Source: HXMU1420-13 sp024742815 | GTDB lineage: Bacteria; Bacteroidota; Rhodothermia; Balneolales; Balneolaceae | Direction: 5' to 3' | Length of the DNA: 64,000 bases | Assembly: GCA_024742815.1 (NCBI GenBank) | Contig: JANSXX010000002.1 | Location: forward strand, 124,001-188,000 | Part shown: positions 18,246-27,338 of the stretch, piece by piece | Layout of the letters: the number at the start of each line of letters is the position of its first letter | Position numbering within the stretch: position 1 is the first letter of the stretch | Notes under the pieces: model-generated | The model's input: the letters and a program-made list of their open reading frames with translations, nothing else | Database searches by the model: none | Told to the model about the DNA's origin: nothing | Position numbers and translations under genes: made by a program

Positions 18246-19262
18246 ATGCGCTTCGCAGATTACGCTAAAATTTATGTTACCGCAGGAAAGGGTGGAGATG
18301 GTTCTGCTCATTTTAGAAGGGAGAAGTACATCCCAAAAGGAGGTCCTGACGGTGGGGATGGCGGAAAAGGTGGAAGCATTATTTTGAAAGGTAACCCACA
18401 ACTCAACACCATTCTTGATTTACGCTACAAAAAGTTTATCAAAGCAAAAGCCGGCGAACATGGTGCAGGAAATAAAAAAACCGGTGCAGGTGGGGAAGAT
18501 ATCATTCTGGCAGTACCTTTGGGAACAGTTGCTTACGATGCAGAATCCAGAGAGCGATTGGGTGAAATAACTGAAGAAGATCAGGAATTGGTGATTGCTG
18601 AAGGTGGAAAAGGAGGATTGGGTAACTGGCATTTCCGGAGTTCAACCAATCAAACGCCACAATTTGCACAAGAAGGTAAACCCGGAGAAGAGCGAGTTGT
18701 TGAACTTGAGTTGAAATTGATTGCAGATGTGGGGCTTGTTGGATTTCCAAATGCCGGTAAAAGCACCCTACTTTCGGCTTTATCGGAAGCGAAACCAAAA
18801 ATTGGCGATTACCCATTTACTACTTTAGAGCCAAATCTTGGTGTAGTAAAATTTAGCGATTACCGAAGTTTTGTGATGGCAGATATTCCGGGAATTATTG
18901 AAGAGGCTCATCAGGGTAAAGGATTAGGAATTCAGTTTCTACGCCATATCGAACGAAACAACGTCTTGTTATTCATGGTTGCAGCAGATACCGATATCGA
19001 ATACGAATATCAGGCGTTGATCAATGAGTTAAAAGCATACCGTTCTGATTTGCTCGAAAAGCCCAGAATTTTGGCTATCACTAAGATGGATTTAAAACAA
19101 GGCTTTAAGTTAGAAGAAGAGTTGCATTTTGATGACGAAATTCCCGTTATTCCTATTTCATCAGCCACGGGGTTTGGGGTGGATGAATTAAGGGAAACAA
19201 TTTGGGCGGCCATTCAAGATGCAAAACAAATCGAAAACAACTCGGACACTTCTGGCGCTTAG
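18246..19262 (+). CDS. obg: GTPase Obg/CgtA
   Basis: 338 residues: a glycine-rich Obg domain (about 1-157, MRFADYAKIYVTAGKGGDG, GGDGGKGGSIILKG) and a G domain (about 158-325) with GFPNAGKSTLL (P-loop), DIPGIIEEAHQGKGLG (switch region/G3), TKMD (G4) and ISSATGFGVDEL (G5). It has no C-terminal OCT domain. Obg takes part in 50S assembly and growth control. It overlaps dprA by 44 bases. Confidence 0.93.
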   Translation: MRFADYAKIYVTAGKGGDGSAHFRREKYIPKGGPDGGDGGKGGSIILKGNPQLNTILDLRYKKFIKAKAGEHGAGNKKTGAGGEDIILAVPLGTVAYDAESRERLGEITEEDQELVIAEGGKGGLGNWHFRSSTNQTPQFAQEGKPGEERVVELELKLIADVGLVGFPNAGKSTLLSALSEAKPKIGDYPFTTLEPNLGVVKFSDYRSFVMADIPGIIEEAHQGKGLGIQFLRHIERNNVLLFMVAADTDIEYEYQALINELKAYRSDLLEKPRILAITKMDLKQGFKLEEELHFDDEIPVIPISSATGFGVDELRETIWAAIQDAKQIENNSDTSGA

Positions 19263-20349
19263 CCTGGTACCGGGATTTGGACCAAAAAAGGTCAAGCAAC
19301 TTAATCTGCATTTTAAGGGAGATTTAGAAGGTATTTTCGAGCGATCGAAGCGAGAATTACGTGCAGTAGAAGGCATTGGAGAGGCATCCGCACTAACACT
19401 TTTATCATTTGATGATTGGGACAAAGTAGATGCCATAATCGAAAAAACAGAATCTCTTAAAGCTGAGATTTTAACCATTGTTGACCCTGCCTATCCCACT
19501 TTATTGAAGCAGATTTACGATCCTCCGTCTGTGCTGTGGTATAAGGGAAATCCTGAAGTACTGAATGAACCCGGAATTGCCGTTGTAGGGACGAGAAATA
19601 CAACATTATACGGACGTAAATCCACGAAAAAATTAGTGCATAAACTTGTTGAGGCTGGATTATGCATTAACAGTGGTTTGGCTTTGGGCATAGATGCGGT
19701 AGCTCATGCATCTGCATTAGAAGTTGAAGGGAAAACAGCAGCAGTGTTAGGCTCAGGGATTGATTTGGTGTATCCATCCGAAAACCGAAAGCTTGCTAAT
19801 TCCATTGTACAATCAGGGGGAATTGTATGTACCGAATTTCCACCCGGTACGAAGCCAGATGCGGGAAATTTCCCGGTAAGAAACCGAATTGTTAGTGGCT
19901 TGAGTTATGGAACTTTAGTAATGGAATCGGGAATTCAGGGCGGGAGCATCATTACGGCAGAACTGGCGTTGGATCAAAACAGGGAGGTGTTTGCTGTACC
20001 GCATACGCTGGAGAACCCAAGTGGCACGGGCTGTAATTATCTGATCAAAAATGGATCTGCAAAACTTGTTCAAACGATTGACGATATTCTGGAAGAACTC
20101 CCCGTTGGAGAATCTCTTTCTGAAGGTCAAACCAAATTGAGTCAACCAAATCAGAGCAATTGGCGCGACTTGGAATTGGATGCATTGAGTATTTCAATCT
20201 GTGAGAAATTAGAAGAAAAAGAATTTCAAATCGATGCATTGGCTGATGAGTTAAACCTTTCAACCAGTCAGCTTTTAGTGGCTATGCTTACTCTAGAAAT
20301 GAAACAGATTGTAGTGCAGAGGGCAGGTAAAATTTTTGGATTACGTTGA
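19219..20349 (+). CDS. dprA: DNA processing protein DprA
   Basis: 376 residues. An N-terminal helix-hairpin-helix/SAM-like part (RTLLALSLVPGFGPKKVKQL), a central Rossmann fold (about 95-290, with GIAVVGTRNTTLYGRKS, INSGLALGIDAVAHASAL, VLGSGIDLVYPSENRKL and GSLSYGTLVMES-like GLSYGTLVME), and a C-terminal winged-helix part. DprA loads RecA on incoming single-stranded DNA in natural transformation. The ATG at 19219 lies 44 bases inside obg; later in-frame starts would cut the first helix, so the overlap is probably real and indicates coupling. It ends 1 base before the convergent antitoxin gene. Confidence 0.9.
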   Translation: MQNKSKTTRTLLALSLVPGFGPKKVKQLNLHFKGDLEGIFERSKRELRAVEGIGEASALTLLSFDDWDKVDAIIEKTESLKAEILTIVDPAYPTLLKQIYDPPSVLWYKGNPEVLNEPGIAVVGTRNTTLYGRKSTKKLVHKLVEAGLCINSGLALGIDAVAHASALEVEGKTAAVLGSGIDLVYPSENRKLANSIVQSGGIVCTEFPPGTKPDAGNFPVRNRIVSGLSYGTLVMESGIQGGSIITAELALDQNREVFAVPHTLENPSGTGCNYLIKNGSAKLVQTIDDILEELPVGESLSEGQTKLSQPNQSNWRDLELDALSISICEKLEEKEFQIDALADELNLSTSQLLVAMLTLEMKQIVVQRAGKIFGLR

Positions 20350-20350
20350 A

Positions 20351-20581
20351 CTAAGTATGAGCTTCTTCTTCAAGTTTATCTGCTAACCATAATTTGATAA
20401 GTGATTGTCTGGTTACTCCTAATCTTTTGGCTTCACGGTCTAATGATTCCACCATCCATGTTGGGAAATCTACATTCACGCGTTTATTCTTTAAGTTTGG
20501 TCGGCGAGCTTTTGATAAATCAAAGTGTTTTAAAACATCAGCTCCATTTTCAAATTCTTCATCAATTTCAGATGCTTTCAT
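20351..20581 (-). CDS. orphan CopG/BrnA-like ribbon-helix-helix antitoxin
   Basis: 76 residues from the ATG at 20579-20581; a frame 10 codons longer has an in-frame upstream start but the common start of the family is MKASEIDEEF. Features seen: acidic N-terminus, DVLKHFDLSKARRP, then the RHH pattern KRVNVDFPTWMVESLDREAKRLGVTRQSLIKLWLADKL, of which the family member is recognised by NVDFP.WM...LD.EAKRLGVTRQS. These proteins are antitoxins and autoregulators of TA operons. No BrnT-like or other toxin lies next to it, so it is either an orphan or a solitary regulator. It sits 10 bases after the DUF885 stop. Confidence 0.75.
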   Translation of the reverse strand: MKASEIDEEFENGADVLKHFDLSKARRPNLKNKRVNVDFPTWMVESLDREAKRLGVTRQSLIKLWLADKLEEEAHT

Positions 20582-20591
20582 GAATAAATTT

Positions 20592-22322
20592 TTAATCAAG
20601 TTTATTATCAATATAACGTTCTACGATTTCTTCTAAGATGCTCATGGTAACTGTACCTTTACTTAAAATGATATCGTGAAACTCTTTCACATCAAAATCT
20701 TCCCCTAATTCATTTTGAGCTCTTTCCCGAAGGTTTTTGATTGTAATTTCACCCATTTTATAGGCTAAAGCCTGACCCGGCCAGGTGATGTATCTATTTA
20801 TTTCCGTATTTACTTCATGAATAGAAAGTGCTGAATTATCCGCTAAAAAAGCGACCGCTTCGTCTCGTGTCCATCCCTTATAATGTATTCCCGTATCGAT
20901 AACTAAACGGCAGGCACGCCACATTTCATAAGTGAGGCGGCCAAATTCTGAATAAGGATCTTCATATAAACCGAGCTCATATCCCAGATATTCGGCATAT
21001 AAACCCCAACCTTCCCCAAATGCATTGATGTACATATTTCTTCGAAACGAAGGCAATTCCTCCAATTCGGCGGTTAAAGCGATTTGAAGATGATGTCCGG
21101 GCATAGCCTCATGAAGTGTTAATGCTTCAAGTGTGTACATTGTTCGGCTTTCTAATTTAGTAGTATTCACCCAATATTGGCCACCGCGATCGGAATCTAA
21201 CGGTGCACCGGAATACCGACCGGCTGTATAATTTTCAGCGAGATAATCAGGCACAGGAACCACACCATATGGTTGTCGGGGCAGTTTGCCGAATAACGAT
21301 GGCAATCTTCCATCTACTGATTTAGAAATCCATGCAGCTTCTTTCAGTAATTCATCAGCAGTTTCAGGATAAAACTGTGGATCCGTTCGCAAAAAATTGA
21401 TGAAATCGGCAAATGTACCTTCAAAGTTAAGTTCATCTATGATCTGCTCCATTTCAGAACGTATTCGGGCAACCTCCTCAAGACCAATTTCATGCACTTC
21501 TTCAGGGGTGATATCCTGTGTGGTATAATAACGAGTTTTATGTTCGTAATAAGCTTGTCCATTTGGAATAGTTGACGCTCCTAGACCTGCACGGGTATTG
21601 GGAAAATATTCTTCCTCAAAAAACTCTTTTAACTTTTGATAGGCCGGCGTAACAGACAAATTTATCGCATCCGCAATCGATTGAGTAGCAATTTTCCAAT
21701 CTTTCTCACTCATATCGGCGGGCTTATTTGCAATCGGGCGGTAAAAAATAGACTCACTTGCATCCTCGACAATGTAAGGATCATAAGTAGCACCGTAATT
21801 TTGTAAACCTTCTAGTGGCTGTGTAATTCCCAGTTCAATACCGGTTCTCATTAGAGCAATATTTTCTTCGAAATAACGGGGAATGTCGTTTAAATAACGC
21901 AGGTAGCTTTCAAGACTTTCAGCACTCCTGATTGGACGATTCGTTCGCCATAGAACACGGGTATGAAATCCACTTTCTGACAAAATGGGGATCAGGTATT
22001 CCTTGAATTCAAATAGTTTAACCTGATTATGGATATCAAAACGAAGCAAGGAATGGGAGATATAGTCATCAAAGTTTAATGATTCGATATTAATTTGATC
22101 GAGTCGCTCCAACTGCTGCATATTGAATTCATACTCAGTTTTGTAGTGTTCCTCAGTTGCAAATCCAAGTGGATATCGATCGCGCTCCTCTTCAGAATAT
22201 CGGTTTTTGTAGAATTCATCGATATCTCTGAGTATTGTATTTAGGGTTGAATCGGAAGTGAAGACTTGGGCTGGACTACTTAACCAAATAAGGGAAAAAA
22301 GAACGAGTAAAGAGGATTTCAT
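20592..22322 (-). CDS. DUF885 family exported protein
   Basis: 576 residues. A signal (MKSSLLVLFSLIWLSSPAQ) and the DUF885 features: TLHEAMPGHHLQIAL with a HExxxxH-like pair in the middle, plus GWGLYAEYLGYELGLY and RACRLVIDTGIHYKGWTRDEAVAFLADN in the C-terminal third. The family is thought to be zinc metallopeptidase-like by its HEAMPGHH motif. The role is otherwise unknown. It lies in the same direction as the ggt gene, but a terminator hairpin at 22346-22382 separates them. Confidence 0.8.
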   Translation of the reverse strand: MKSSLLVLFSLIWLSSPAQVFTSDSTLNTILRDIDEFYKNRYSEEERDRYPLGFATEEHYKTEYEFNMQQLERLDQINIESLNFDDYISHSLLRFDIHNQVKLFEFKEYLIPILSESGFHTRVLWRTNRPIRSAESLESYLRYLNDIPRYFEENIALMRTGIELGITQPLEGLQNYGATYDPYIVEDASESIFYRPIANKPADMSEKDWKIATQSIADAINLSVTPAYQKLKEFFEEEYFPNTRAGLGASTIPNGQAYYEHKTRYYTTQDITPEEVHEIGLEEVARIRSEMEQIIDELNFEGTFADFINFLRTDPQFYPETADELLKEAAWISKSVDGRLPSLFGKLPRQPYGVVPVPDYLAENYTAGRYSGAPLDSDRGGQYWVNTTKLESRTMYTLEALTLHEAMPGHHLQIALTAELEELPSFRRNMYINAFGEGWGLYAEYLGYELGLYEDPYSEFGRLTYEMWRACRLVIDTGIHYKGWTRDEAVAFLADNSALSIHEVNTEINRYITWPGQALAYKMGEITIKNLRERAQNELGEDFDVKEFHDIILSKGTVTMSILEEIVERYIDNKLD

Positions 22323-22345
22323 AGGAACAAATTAATTTGGGTCAA

Positions 22346-22382
22346 TAAAAAAAGGTTTCACAACAATTGCTGAAAAACCTTC
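22346..22382 (-). terminator. rho-independent terminator of the ggt gene
   Basis: Read on the - strand, AAGGTTT and AAACCTT pair across an inner loop (AAGGTTTTTCAGCAATTGTTGTGAAACCTT), followed by TTTTTATTGAC. It lies between the ggt stop and the start of the DUF885 gene. Confidence 0.75.
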
Positions 22383-22413
22383 TCTTCCATTCATTATCAA
22401 TTGATGTTTGAAT

Positions 22414-24093
22414 CTAATACCCCGCAACTCCACCATCAGGACTTGAACTATCAGAAGCTCCTATAAATACTCCATTTTCCTGATCCCAGATGATGCCCAT
22501 CATTCGCCCTAAGCGATAGCGCGACTCTAAATTATGTCCCATCGCTTCCAGGGCTTTGCGGGTGTCAGGAGAGAGTAAATCACCTTCATACAAAATGCGA
22601 TCGGGAAGCCATTGGTGATGAATTTTCATTGCTTCAATGGCTTTATCCAGAGGCATTTCAAATTCGAGTACATTCAAAACCGTTTGAAAGGTAGTGTTAA
22701 TAATGGTTCGCCCGCCGGGAGTTCCGATAATTAAGTACGGCTTTCCATCTTTGGCAATAATGGTGGGCGTCATGCTCGACAACATTCTTTTTTCAGGTCG
22801 AATCAGATTAGGATCAGAACCAATACGACCACGCGAATTCGTTAGTCCGGGAACGGGATTGAAATCACCCATTTCGTTATTTAGGATGAAGCCTAATTCA
22901 GGGGATCCTGTACGGGCACCGTAACTCCATTCCAAGGTGTAGGTTAGCGAAACGGCGTTTCCTTCCTTGTCAATAACAGAGAAATGCGTGGTGTTTTTAC
23001 CATCATACAATTGACCGAATTTTGATGAATCACTTGGGGAAGCTTTTTCCCAATCAATATTCGAAAATCGGTTTTGGGCATGTTCTTTGGAGATCAAACG
23101 ATCGATCGGCATGTCGGGATTAAAGTCAGGATCGCCCATGTGTTCTGCACGATCGGCGTAGGCTCGACGCATACTTTCGGCCACAATATGCACATATTCA
23201 GTTGAATTAAATTCGATCTCGTCCCAGTTTACCTGTTCCATCATATTCATCATTTGGATAAGACTTGCTCCACCGGAAGAGGGAGGAGGCATAGAAATGA
23301 TGTCGTAATCTTTATAAGTTCCCGTCACGGGTGTGCGTTCTATAGCTTCATATTTGGCTAAATCTTCTTCCGTAATAATTCCACCGTTTTCGGCCATGTG
23401 CTTGGCAAGAAGTCGGGCTGTTTCGCCCTTGTAAAATCCGTCATGACCGTTATCCCGAATTCGTTTTAGCGTTTCAGCGAGTTCCGGTTGTTTCCAGATA
23501 TCTCCGAATCCGAGCAGGTTTCCATCTTCATCGGTATAAAACATACGCATGAACTCATCTTCGTTGGAGTTGTAATAACGCTCCGCATGTTGGGCCAAAG
23601 CAAAACTTAGCGGGAATCCTTCCTCCGCCAACTCCACAGCTGGTTGCACTAAGTCTGCCCAGGGCATGCTTCCCGCTTTTTGATGAGCTTTCCATAATCC
23701 GGCTACCGTTCCAGGAACTCCCACTGCCAATAACCCATTGTGGTTAATCATGGGGATGTATTCCCCGTTCTCATCCATAAACATATCTTCGGTGGCAGCA
23801 AGAGGAGCTTTTTCCCGAAAATCGAAGGTAGTTGAAGAGCCCTCAGCATCCAGATAAACGATAAATCCACCGCCGCCGATGTTACCGGCCTGAGGATGAA
23901 CCACAGCTAAGGCTAAAGCAGTAGCTACGGTAGCATCTATTGCATTTCCACCCTGTTCAAGTATTTTCGCACCAACCTCCGATGCAATCTGATTATCAGA
24001 AACCACCATCCCGTTTTGGTGATACACTTGAGCGTTTGTAGAAACCGAAAATAGTAGTATTGTGAGCAGCGATAGTAACTTTCTGAGATGCAT
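22414..24093 (-). CDS. ggt: gamma-glutamyltransferase
   Basis: 559 residues with a signal (about 1-21, ending TNAQ). The autocatalytic site is TTHFSV with Thr368 as the new N-terminal nucleophile of the small subunit; other family motifs are GNIGGGGFIVYLD, SMPPPSSGGASLIQ and, downstream, LEWSYGARTGSPELGFILNNEMGDF. The C-terminus ends SSPDGGVAGY, as in other GGTs. It cleaves gamma-glutamyl bonds, as in glutathione, in the periplasm. Length is normal. Confidence 0.92.
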   Translation of the reverse strand: MHLRKLLSLLTILLFSVSTNAQVYHQNGMVVSDNQIASEVGAKILEQGGNAIDATVATALALAVVHPQAGNIGGGGFIVYLDAEGSSTTFDFREKAPLAATEDMFMDENGEYIPMINHNGLLAVGVPGTVAGLWKAHQKAGSMPWADLVQPAVELAEEGFPLSFALAQHAERYYNSNEDEFMRMFYTDEDGNLLGFGDIWKQPELAETLKRIRDNGHDGFYKGETARLLAKHMAENGGIITEEDLAKYEAIERTPVTGTYKDYDIISMPPPSSGGASLIQMMNMMEQVNWDEIEFNSTEYVHIVAESMRRAYADRAEHMGDPDFNPDMPIDRLISKEHAQNRFSNIDWEKASPSDSSKFGQLYDGKNTTHFSVIDKEGNAVSLTYTLEWSYGARTGSPELGFILNNEMGDFNPVPGLTNSRGRIGSDPNLIRPEKRMLSSMTPTIIAKDGKPYLIIGTPGGRTIINTTFQTVLNVLEFEMPLDKAIEAMKIHHQWLPDRILYEGDLLSPDTRKALEAMGHNLESRYRLGRMMGIIWDQENGVFIGASDSSSPDGGVAGY

Positions 24094-24199
24094 AAAGTTT
24101 GGATGGATTTAGTTTGGGGGGGATGATACTAAATCCGAAGCTGGAAATGAAAAGTGGAGGTCGCTACCAATTAAGATTCGATTAGCAGAATGAATACAT

Positions 24200-24332
24200 C
24201 TTCAACGGTTTGCATATGGCTTGTGGCGGTTTCGAAGCACTTTCCTGTCCCCCGAAACTAAAGCTGGCTGAGGAGCGAAAACCTTGCTGGCAGCCGTTCA
24301 CCCGCCATAAGCTATATGCTGTGTTGTGCCCC
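24200..24332 (-). repeat. attC-like site of cassette A
   Basis: On the - strand, just after the stop of the gene at 24337, GGGGCACAAC (24323-24332) is followed by a long imperfect stem: GCATATAGCTTATGGCGG (24302-24319) pairs with CCGCCACAAGCCATATGC (24212-24229) around a variable region, and GTTGAAG (24200-24206) closes it. Thus the layout is R'' (GCACAAC), L'', loop, L', R' (GTTGAAG, one base from GTTRRRY). GGGGCACAAC is exactly complementary to GTTGTGCCCC at the gene 5' side (24779-24788). This is how integron cassette ends look. Confidence 0.6.
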
Positions 24333-24336
24333 GTTT

Positions 24337-24768
24337 TTATTTCATTTTCAATATTTTCTTAATCGAAGGTTCGTCAACTCTCAGAATTCTCAAAATCTGT
24401 GCGGCTCGGTTTTTATTCTTCTTTTTAGTCTGGTCAAATTCGCCCATTAATCCTGTCTCCCAAAGCCGTTCGTTTACTGTCATACCATCAAGTCCGATGA
24501 CGTTCTGGACTTTTTCGATTGTCAGTTCTTCTTGAATTTTGTGGAGTAGATATTCACAAGCTTCTGTTTCTGTCGTAAATGTCCTTATTGAATGTTTTTC
24601 TCCACGTTCTTTATAGTAAACTTCATATTCGATTGTGAACTTTCCTTTTCTGACAGTCAAGGCGATTTTGTCGTTGTCGTCAGTCGAACCGAAAAGTCCG
24701 CGCAGGTAATATCTGTCGTCAGATACACCTAATTTATTGAGTTCGCTATTTAGTTCTTCAATCGTCAT
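24337..24768 (-). CDS. cassette A gene, unknown function
   Basis: 143 residues from the ATG at 24768; a longer frame to 24807 would run through the cassette end and the shared flank, so it is not used. The N-terminal half (TIEELNSELNKLGVSDDRYYL, KFTIEYEVYYKERGEKHSIRTF, TETEACEYLLHKI) looks like small immunity-like or single-domain proteins of Bacteroidota in which 'YYSERG..... F.sE.EACEYFL' recurs; this is a weak resemblance from memory. The C-terminal part is basic and helical (DQTKKKNKNRAAQILRILR). It sits alone between cassette ends, on the - strand, with its stop near the attC-like site and its start near the shared 139-bp sequence. Confidence 0.6.
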   Translation of the reverse strand: MTIEELNSELNKLGVSDDRYYLRGLFGSTDDNDKIALTVRKGKFTIEYEVYYKERGEKHSIRTFTTETEACEYLLHKIQEELTIEKVQNVIGLDGMTVNERLWETGLMGEFDQTKKKNKNRAAQILRILRVDEPSIKKILKMK

Positions 24769-24787
24769 TTTTTCAAATGGGGCACAA

Positions 24788-24927
24788 CATTGGAATATGC
24801 TGAACACTATTCATTATATCCCAGTTTAATCTTTAAGTGTTATTCATCATATCCTGCTATTTAATTAGAATATGATGAATTAACCCTAGCAACTATCAAA
24901 GTACAAACATCAGCTTATTCTTAAAAG
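24788..24927. repeat. shared flank of cassettes, copy A (attI-like?)
   Basis: About 139 bases with a close copy at 30271-30409. It starts exactly at the cassette end (after GGGGCACAAC) and holds four related 12-13-base arms in alternating orientation: GGAATATGCTGAA (24792-24804), TTCATTATATCCC (24810-24822), TTCATCATATCC (24843-24854) and GAATATGATGAA (24868-24879). The region continues to 25248 with only the terminator of the DUF779 gene and remnants of common AT-rich repeats (CGTCGATTCTTTGCGAATTC near 25000), no gene. Confidence 0.65.
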
Positions 24928-25148
24928 CTATTGATAAAATCAATGGTTGGGAGTATGGTTACCTGAAAATGAGATCGTCAATTAACGTTCGAGATTGCCA
25001 CGTCGATTCTTTGCGAATTCGTTTCACCTAAACCTTAAGCTCCTCGCAATAACAATCCTCCCATTTAACATTTAAAACTTAACATTCATCATTTAAAAAA
25101 AGATTGATCGAACAAATTATATCGAGGTTCATAAGTTCATCAAAAATC

Positions 25149-25179
25149 AAAAAGCCCGAAACGATCAAATCTCGGGCTC
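25149..25179 (-). terminator. rho-independent terminator of the aldehyde dehydrogenase operon
   Basis: On the - strand, AGCCCGAG... and ...TCGGGCT pair (7 bases) followed by TTTTTGATTTTTG. It lies 69 bases past the DUF779 stop and ends the DUF779/ALDH operon. Confidence 0.75.
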
Positions 25180-25248
25180 TAGAATTACTTAGATATTTAG
25201 GGTTTAGACGTTTCTCTCCAATTCCTCAAGTTCCGATTGATTAAACAA

Positions 25249-25566
25249 TCAGGAAATGGTCACGAATCGAAGTCCGAGTGGGGCTTCTACCGAAAAACAG
25301 GCGCCTCTTCCTTCGGTTACATCAATGGTTAAATGTGTATGTTTCCAGTATTCGAACTGATCAGCAGACATGTAGAATTCGCAATCAGCGATTGATCCCA
25401 ATAACACATCATTTTGATCGATAAGGAATTCTCCAACCGGAAAACACATCGGGGAAGAGCCGTCGCAGCAACCGCCACTCTGATGAAACATCAGAGGGCC
25501 GTACTGTTCCTGTAATTGCAGGATTACTTTTGTAGCTGCGTCGGTTACCTCAACTCTGGCAGTCAT
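25249..25566 (-). CDS. DUF779 family protein
   Basis: 105 residues. The cysteine- and His-rich N-terminal half FHQSGGCCDGSSPMCFPVGEF is the DUF779 signature, followed by WKHTHLTIDVTEGRG in the second half. DUF779 genes nearly always neighbour aldehyde dehydrogenases such as this one, but the role is not known; a metal-binding site is likely from the cysteines. It starts 12 bases past the ALDH stop, in the same transcript. Confidence 0.88.
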   Translation of the reverse strand: MTARVEVTDAATKVILQLQEQYGPLMFHQSGGCCDGSSPMCFPVGEFLIDQNDVLLGSIADCEFYMSADQFEYWKHTHLTIDVTEGRGACFSVEAPLGLRFVTIS

Positions 25567-25578
25567 ATCTTTTACGAT

Positions 25579-27102
25579 TTAGAAGAAGCCCATGGCTTTC
25601 TTATCGTAAGAAATAAGCATGTTTTTGGTCTGACGATAATGATTGAGCATCATTTTATGAGTTTCGCGACCAATACCTGATTTTTTATATCCACCAAATG
25701 GTGCATGGGCAGGATAGAGGTGGTAGCAATTCACCCAAACACGACCGGCTTTAATTTCGCGTGAAATATTGTACGCCTGATGCGCATCACGAGTCCACAC
25801 TCCGGCGCCTAATCCAAACAGTGTGTCGTTGGCGATTTGTAAAGCTTCGGCTTCATCTTTGAAGGTGGTTACGCAAACAACCGGACCAAAAATCTCTTCC
25901 TGGAACACACGCATCTTGTTATTTCCTTTCAAGATGGTTGGCTGGATGTAATATCCACCTTCTAGTCCTTCGTTGTAAGCAGCACTTCCACCTGCAAGAA
26001 CTTCACAACCTTCATCTTTACCAATTTCAATGTAGTTAAGGATTTTCTCGTATTGATCGTTGGAAGCCTGTGCGCCCATCATCGTGGTTGGATCGAGGGG
26101 ATGTCCGAGTTTAATGGCGTTGGTGCGTTCTACTACGCGCTCCATGAACGCATCAAAAATATCTTCCTGAACCAGCATTCGGGAAGGACAAGTACACACT
26201 TCGCCTTGGTTGAGGGCAAACATCACTGCGCCTTCGATGCATTTATCCAAAAAGTCGTCGTCGGCATCCATTACATTAGAGAAAAAGATATTTGGTGATT
26301 TTCCACCTAATTCGAGGGTAACAGGAGTGATATTTTTTGCCGCATATTGCATAATTAGTTGTCCGGTAGTGGTTTCGCCGGTAAAAGCTACTTTTTCTAC
26401 ACGCGGACTTGAAGCCAGCGGTTTTCCTGCTTCCACACCAAATCCATTCACTACATTCAACACGCCATCGGGTAGAATGTCTTGAATTAATTCAACCAAA
26501 CATAGAATTCCAACCGGGGTTTGCTCGGCGGGTTTTAGCACCACGCAATTGCCGGCAGCGAGGGCAGGGGCAACTTTCCATGCAGCCATAAGGATGGGGA
26601 AATTCCAGGGGATGATTTGCGCAACTACGCCCAGTGGTTCTAACACATTCATCGAAACTGTACTGGAATCCAGTTCAGAAACGGAACCTTCTTCAGCGCG
26701 GATTACTCCTGCGAAATAACGGAAATGATCGACAGCAAGTGGAAGATCTGCAGCCATGGTTTCGCGTACGGCTTTTCCATTATCCCAGGTTTCTACTTTG
26801 GCTAAGGCTTCGAGATTTTGTTCGATCACATCGGCAATTTTCAAGAGAATGTTACTTCGCTCGGTAGCAGATGATTTATTCCAGGTCTTGGCAGCTTCCC
26901 AGGCAGCGTCGATGGCTAGTTCTACATCTTCTTCAGTAGATCTGGGGATTCTGGTAAAGTTGTTGCCATCAACCGGCGAAGAATTTTCAAAATATTGTCC
27001 TTTAATCGGCTCGATCCATTTTCCTCCAATGTAGTTCTCGTACTGAGCTTTAAATGGTGGTCGTTCGATTTGATTGTGAGTTAAGGTTTGTAATTCACTC
27101 AT
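25579..27102 (-). CDS. NAD(P)-dependent aldehyde dehydrogenase (AdhB/ExaC type)
   Basis: 507 residues of the ALDH superfamily. VTLELGGKSP holds the catalytic Glu, NQGEVCTCPSRML the catalytic Cys, and NFPILMAAWKVAPALAAGN and FTGETTTGQLI the NAD-binding part; EEIFGPV and GGYKKSGIGRE complete the picture. The combination with DUF779 and the VCTCPSR motif is typical of acetaldehyde/butyraldehyde dehydrogenases. Likely oxidises aldehydes from alcohol breakdown in the cytoplasm. It forms an operon with DUF779 and is divergent from an AraC regulator that may control it. Confidence 0.9.
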   Translation of the reverse strand: MSELQTLTHNQIERPPFKAQYENYIGGKWIEPIKGQYFENSSPVDGNNFTRIPRSTEEDVELAIDAAWEAAKTWNKSSATERSNILLKIADVIEQNLEALAKVETWDNGKAVRETMAADLPLAVDHFRYFAGVIRAEEGSVSELDSSTVSMNVLEPLGVVAQIIPWNFPILMAAWKVAPALAAGNCVVLKPAEQTPVGILCLVELIQDILPDGVLNVVNGFGVEAGKPLASSPRVEKVAFTGETTTGQLIMQYAAKNITPVTLELGGKSPNIFFSNVMDADDDFLDKCIEGAVMFALNQGEVCTCPSRMLVQEDIFDAFMERVVERTNAIKLGHPLDPTTMMGAQASNDQYEKILNYIEIGKDEGCEVLAGGSAAYNEGLEGGYYIQPTILKGNNKMRVFQEEIFGPVVCVTTFKDEAEALQIANDTLFGLGAGVWTRDAHQAYNISREIKAGRVWVNCYHLYPAHAPFGGYKKSGIGRETHKMMLNHYRQTKNMLISYDKKAMGFF

Positions 27103-27338
27103 GGTAATTCAATTATATTAGTGTTTATGATCGCTTTCTTTAAGTAATTATTGCACCCAATCTGGCTGGAAAAGCGCTTGCACACCTAAACTAGGATACT
27201 TGGTGTGACCAATACTGCTAAGGCTGTGCACAATACTTGCAAACCACTCCATCAGCTCGATAGAATTGTGCATATATTTGGAGATGTGCGAATAATTCTG
27301 CTCTTTTAGGCTGGTACAATAAAATAGAGGCTGTGAAA

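Noticed and set aside
24769..24807. Longer start of the cassette A gene
   Set aside because: It would translate the shared flank and cassette boundary (FSIFQCCAPFEK), which are not part of the gene.
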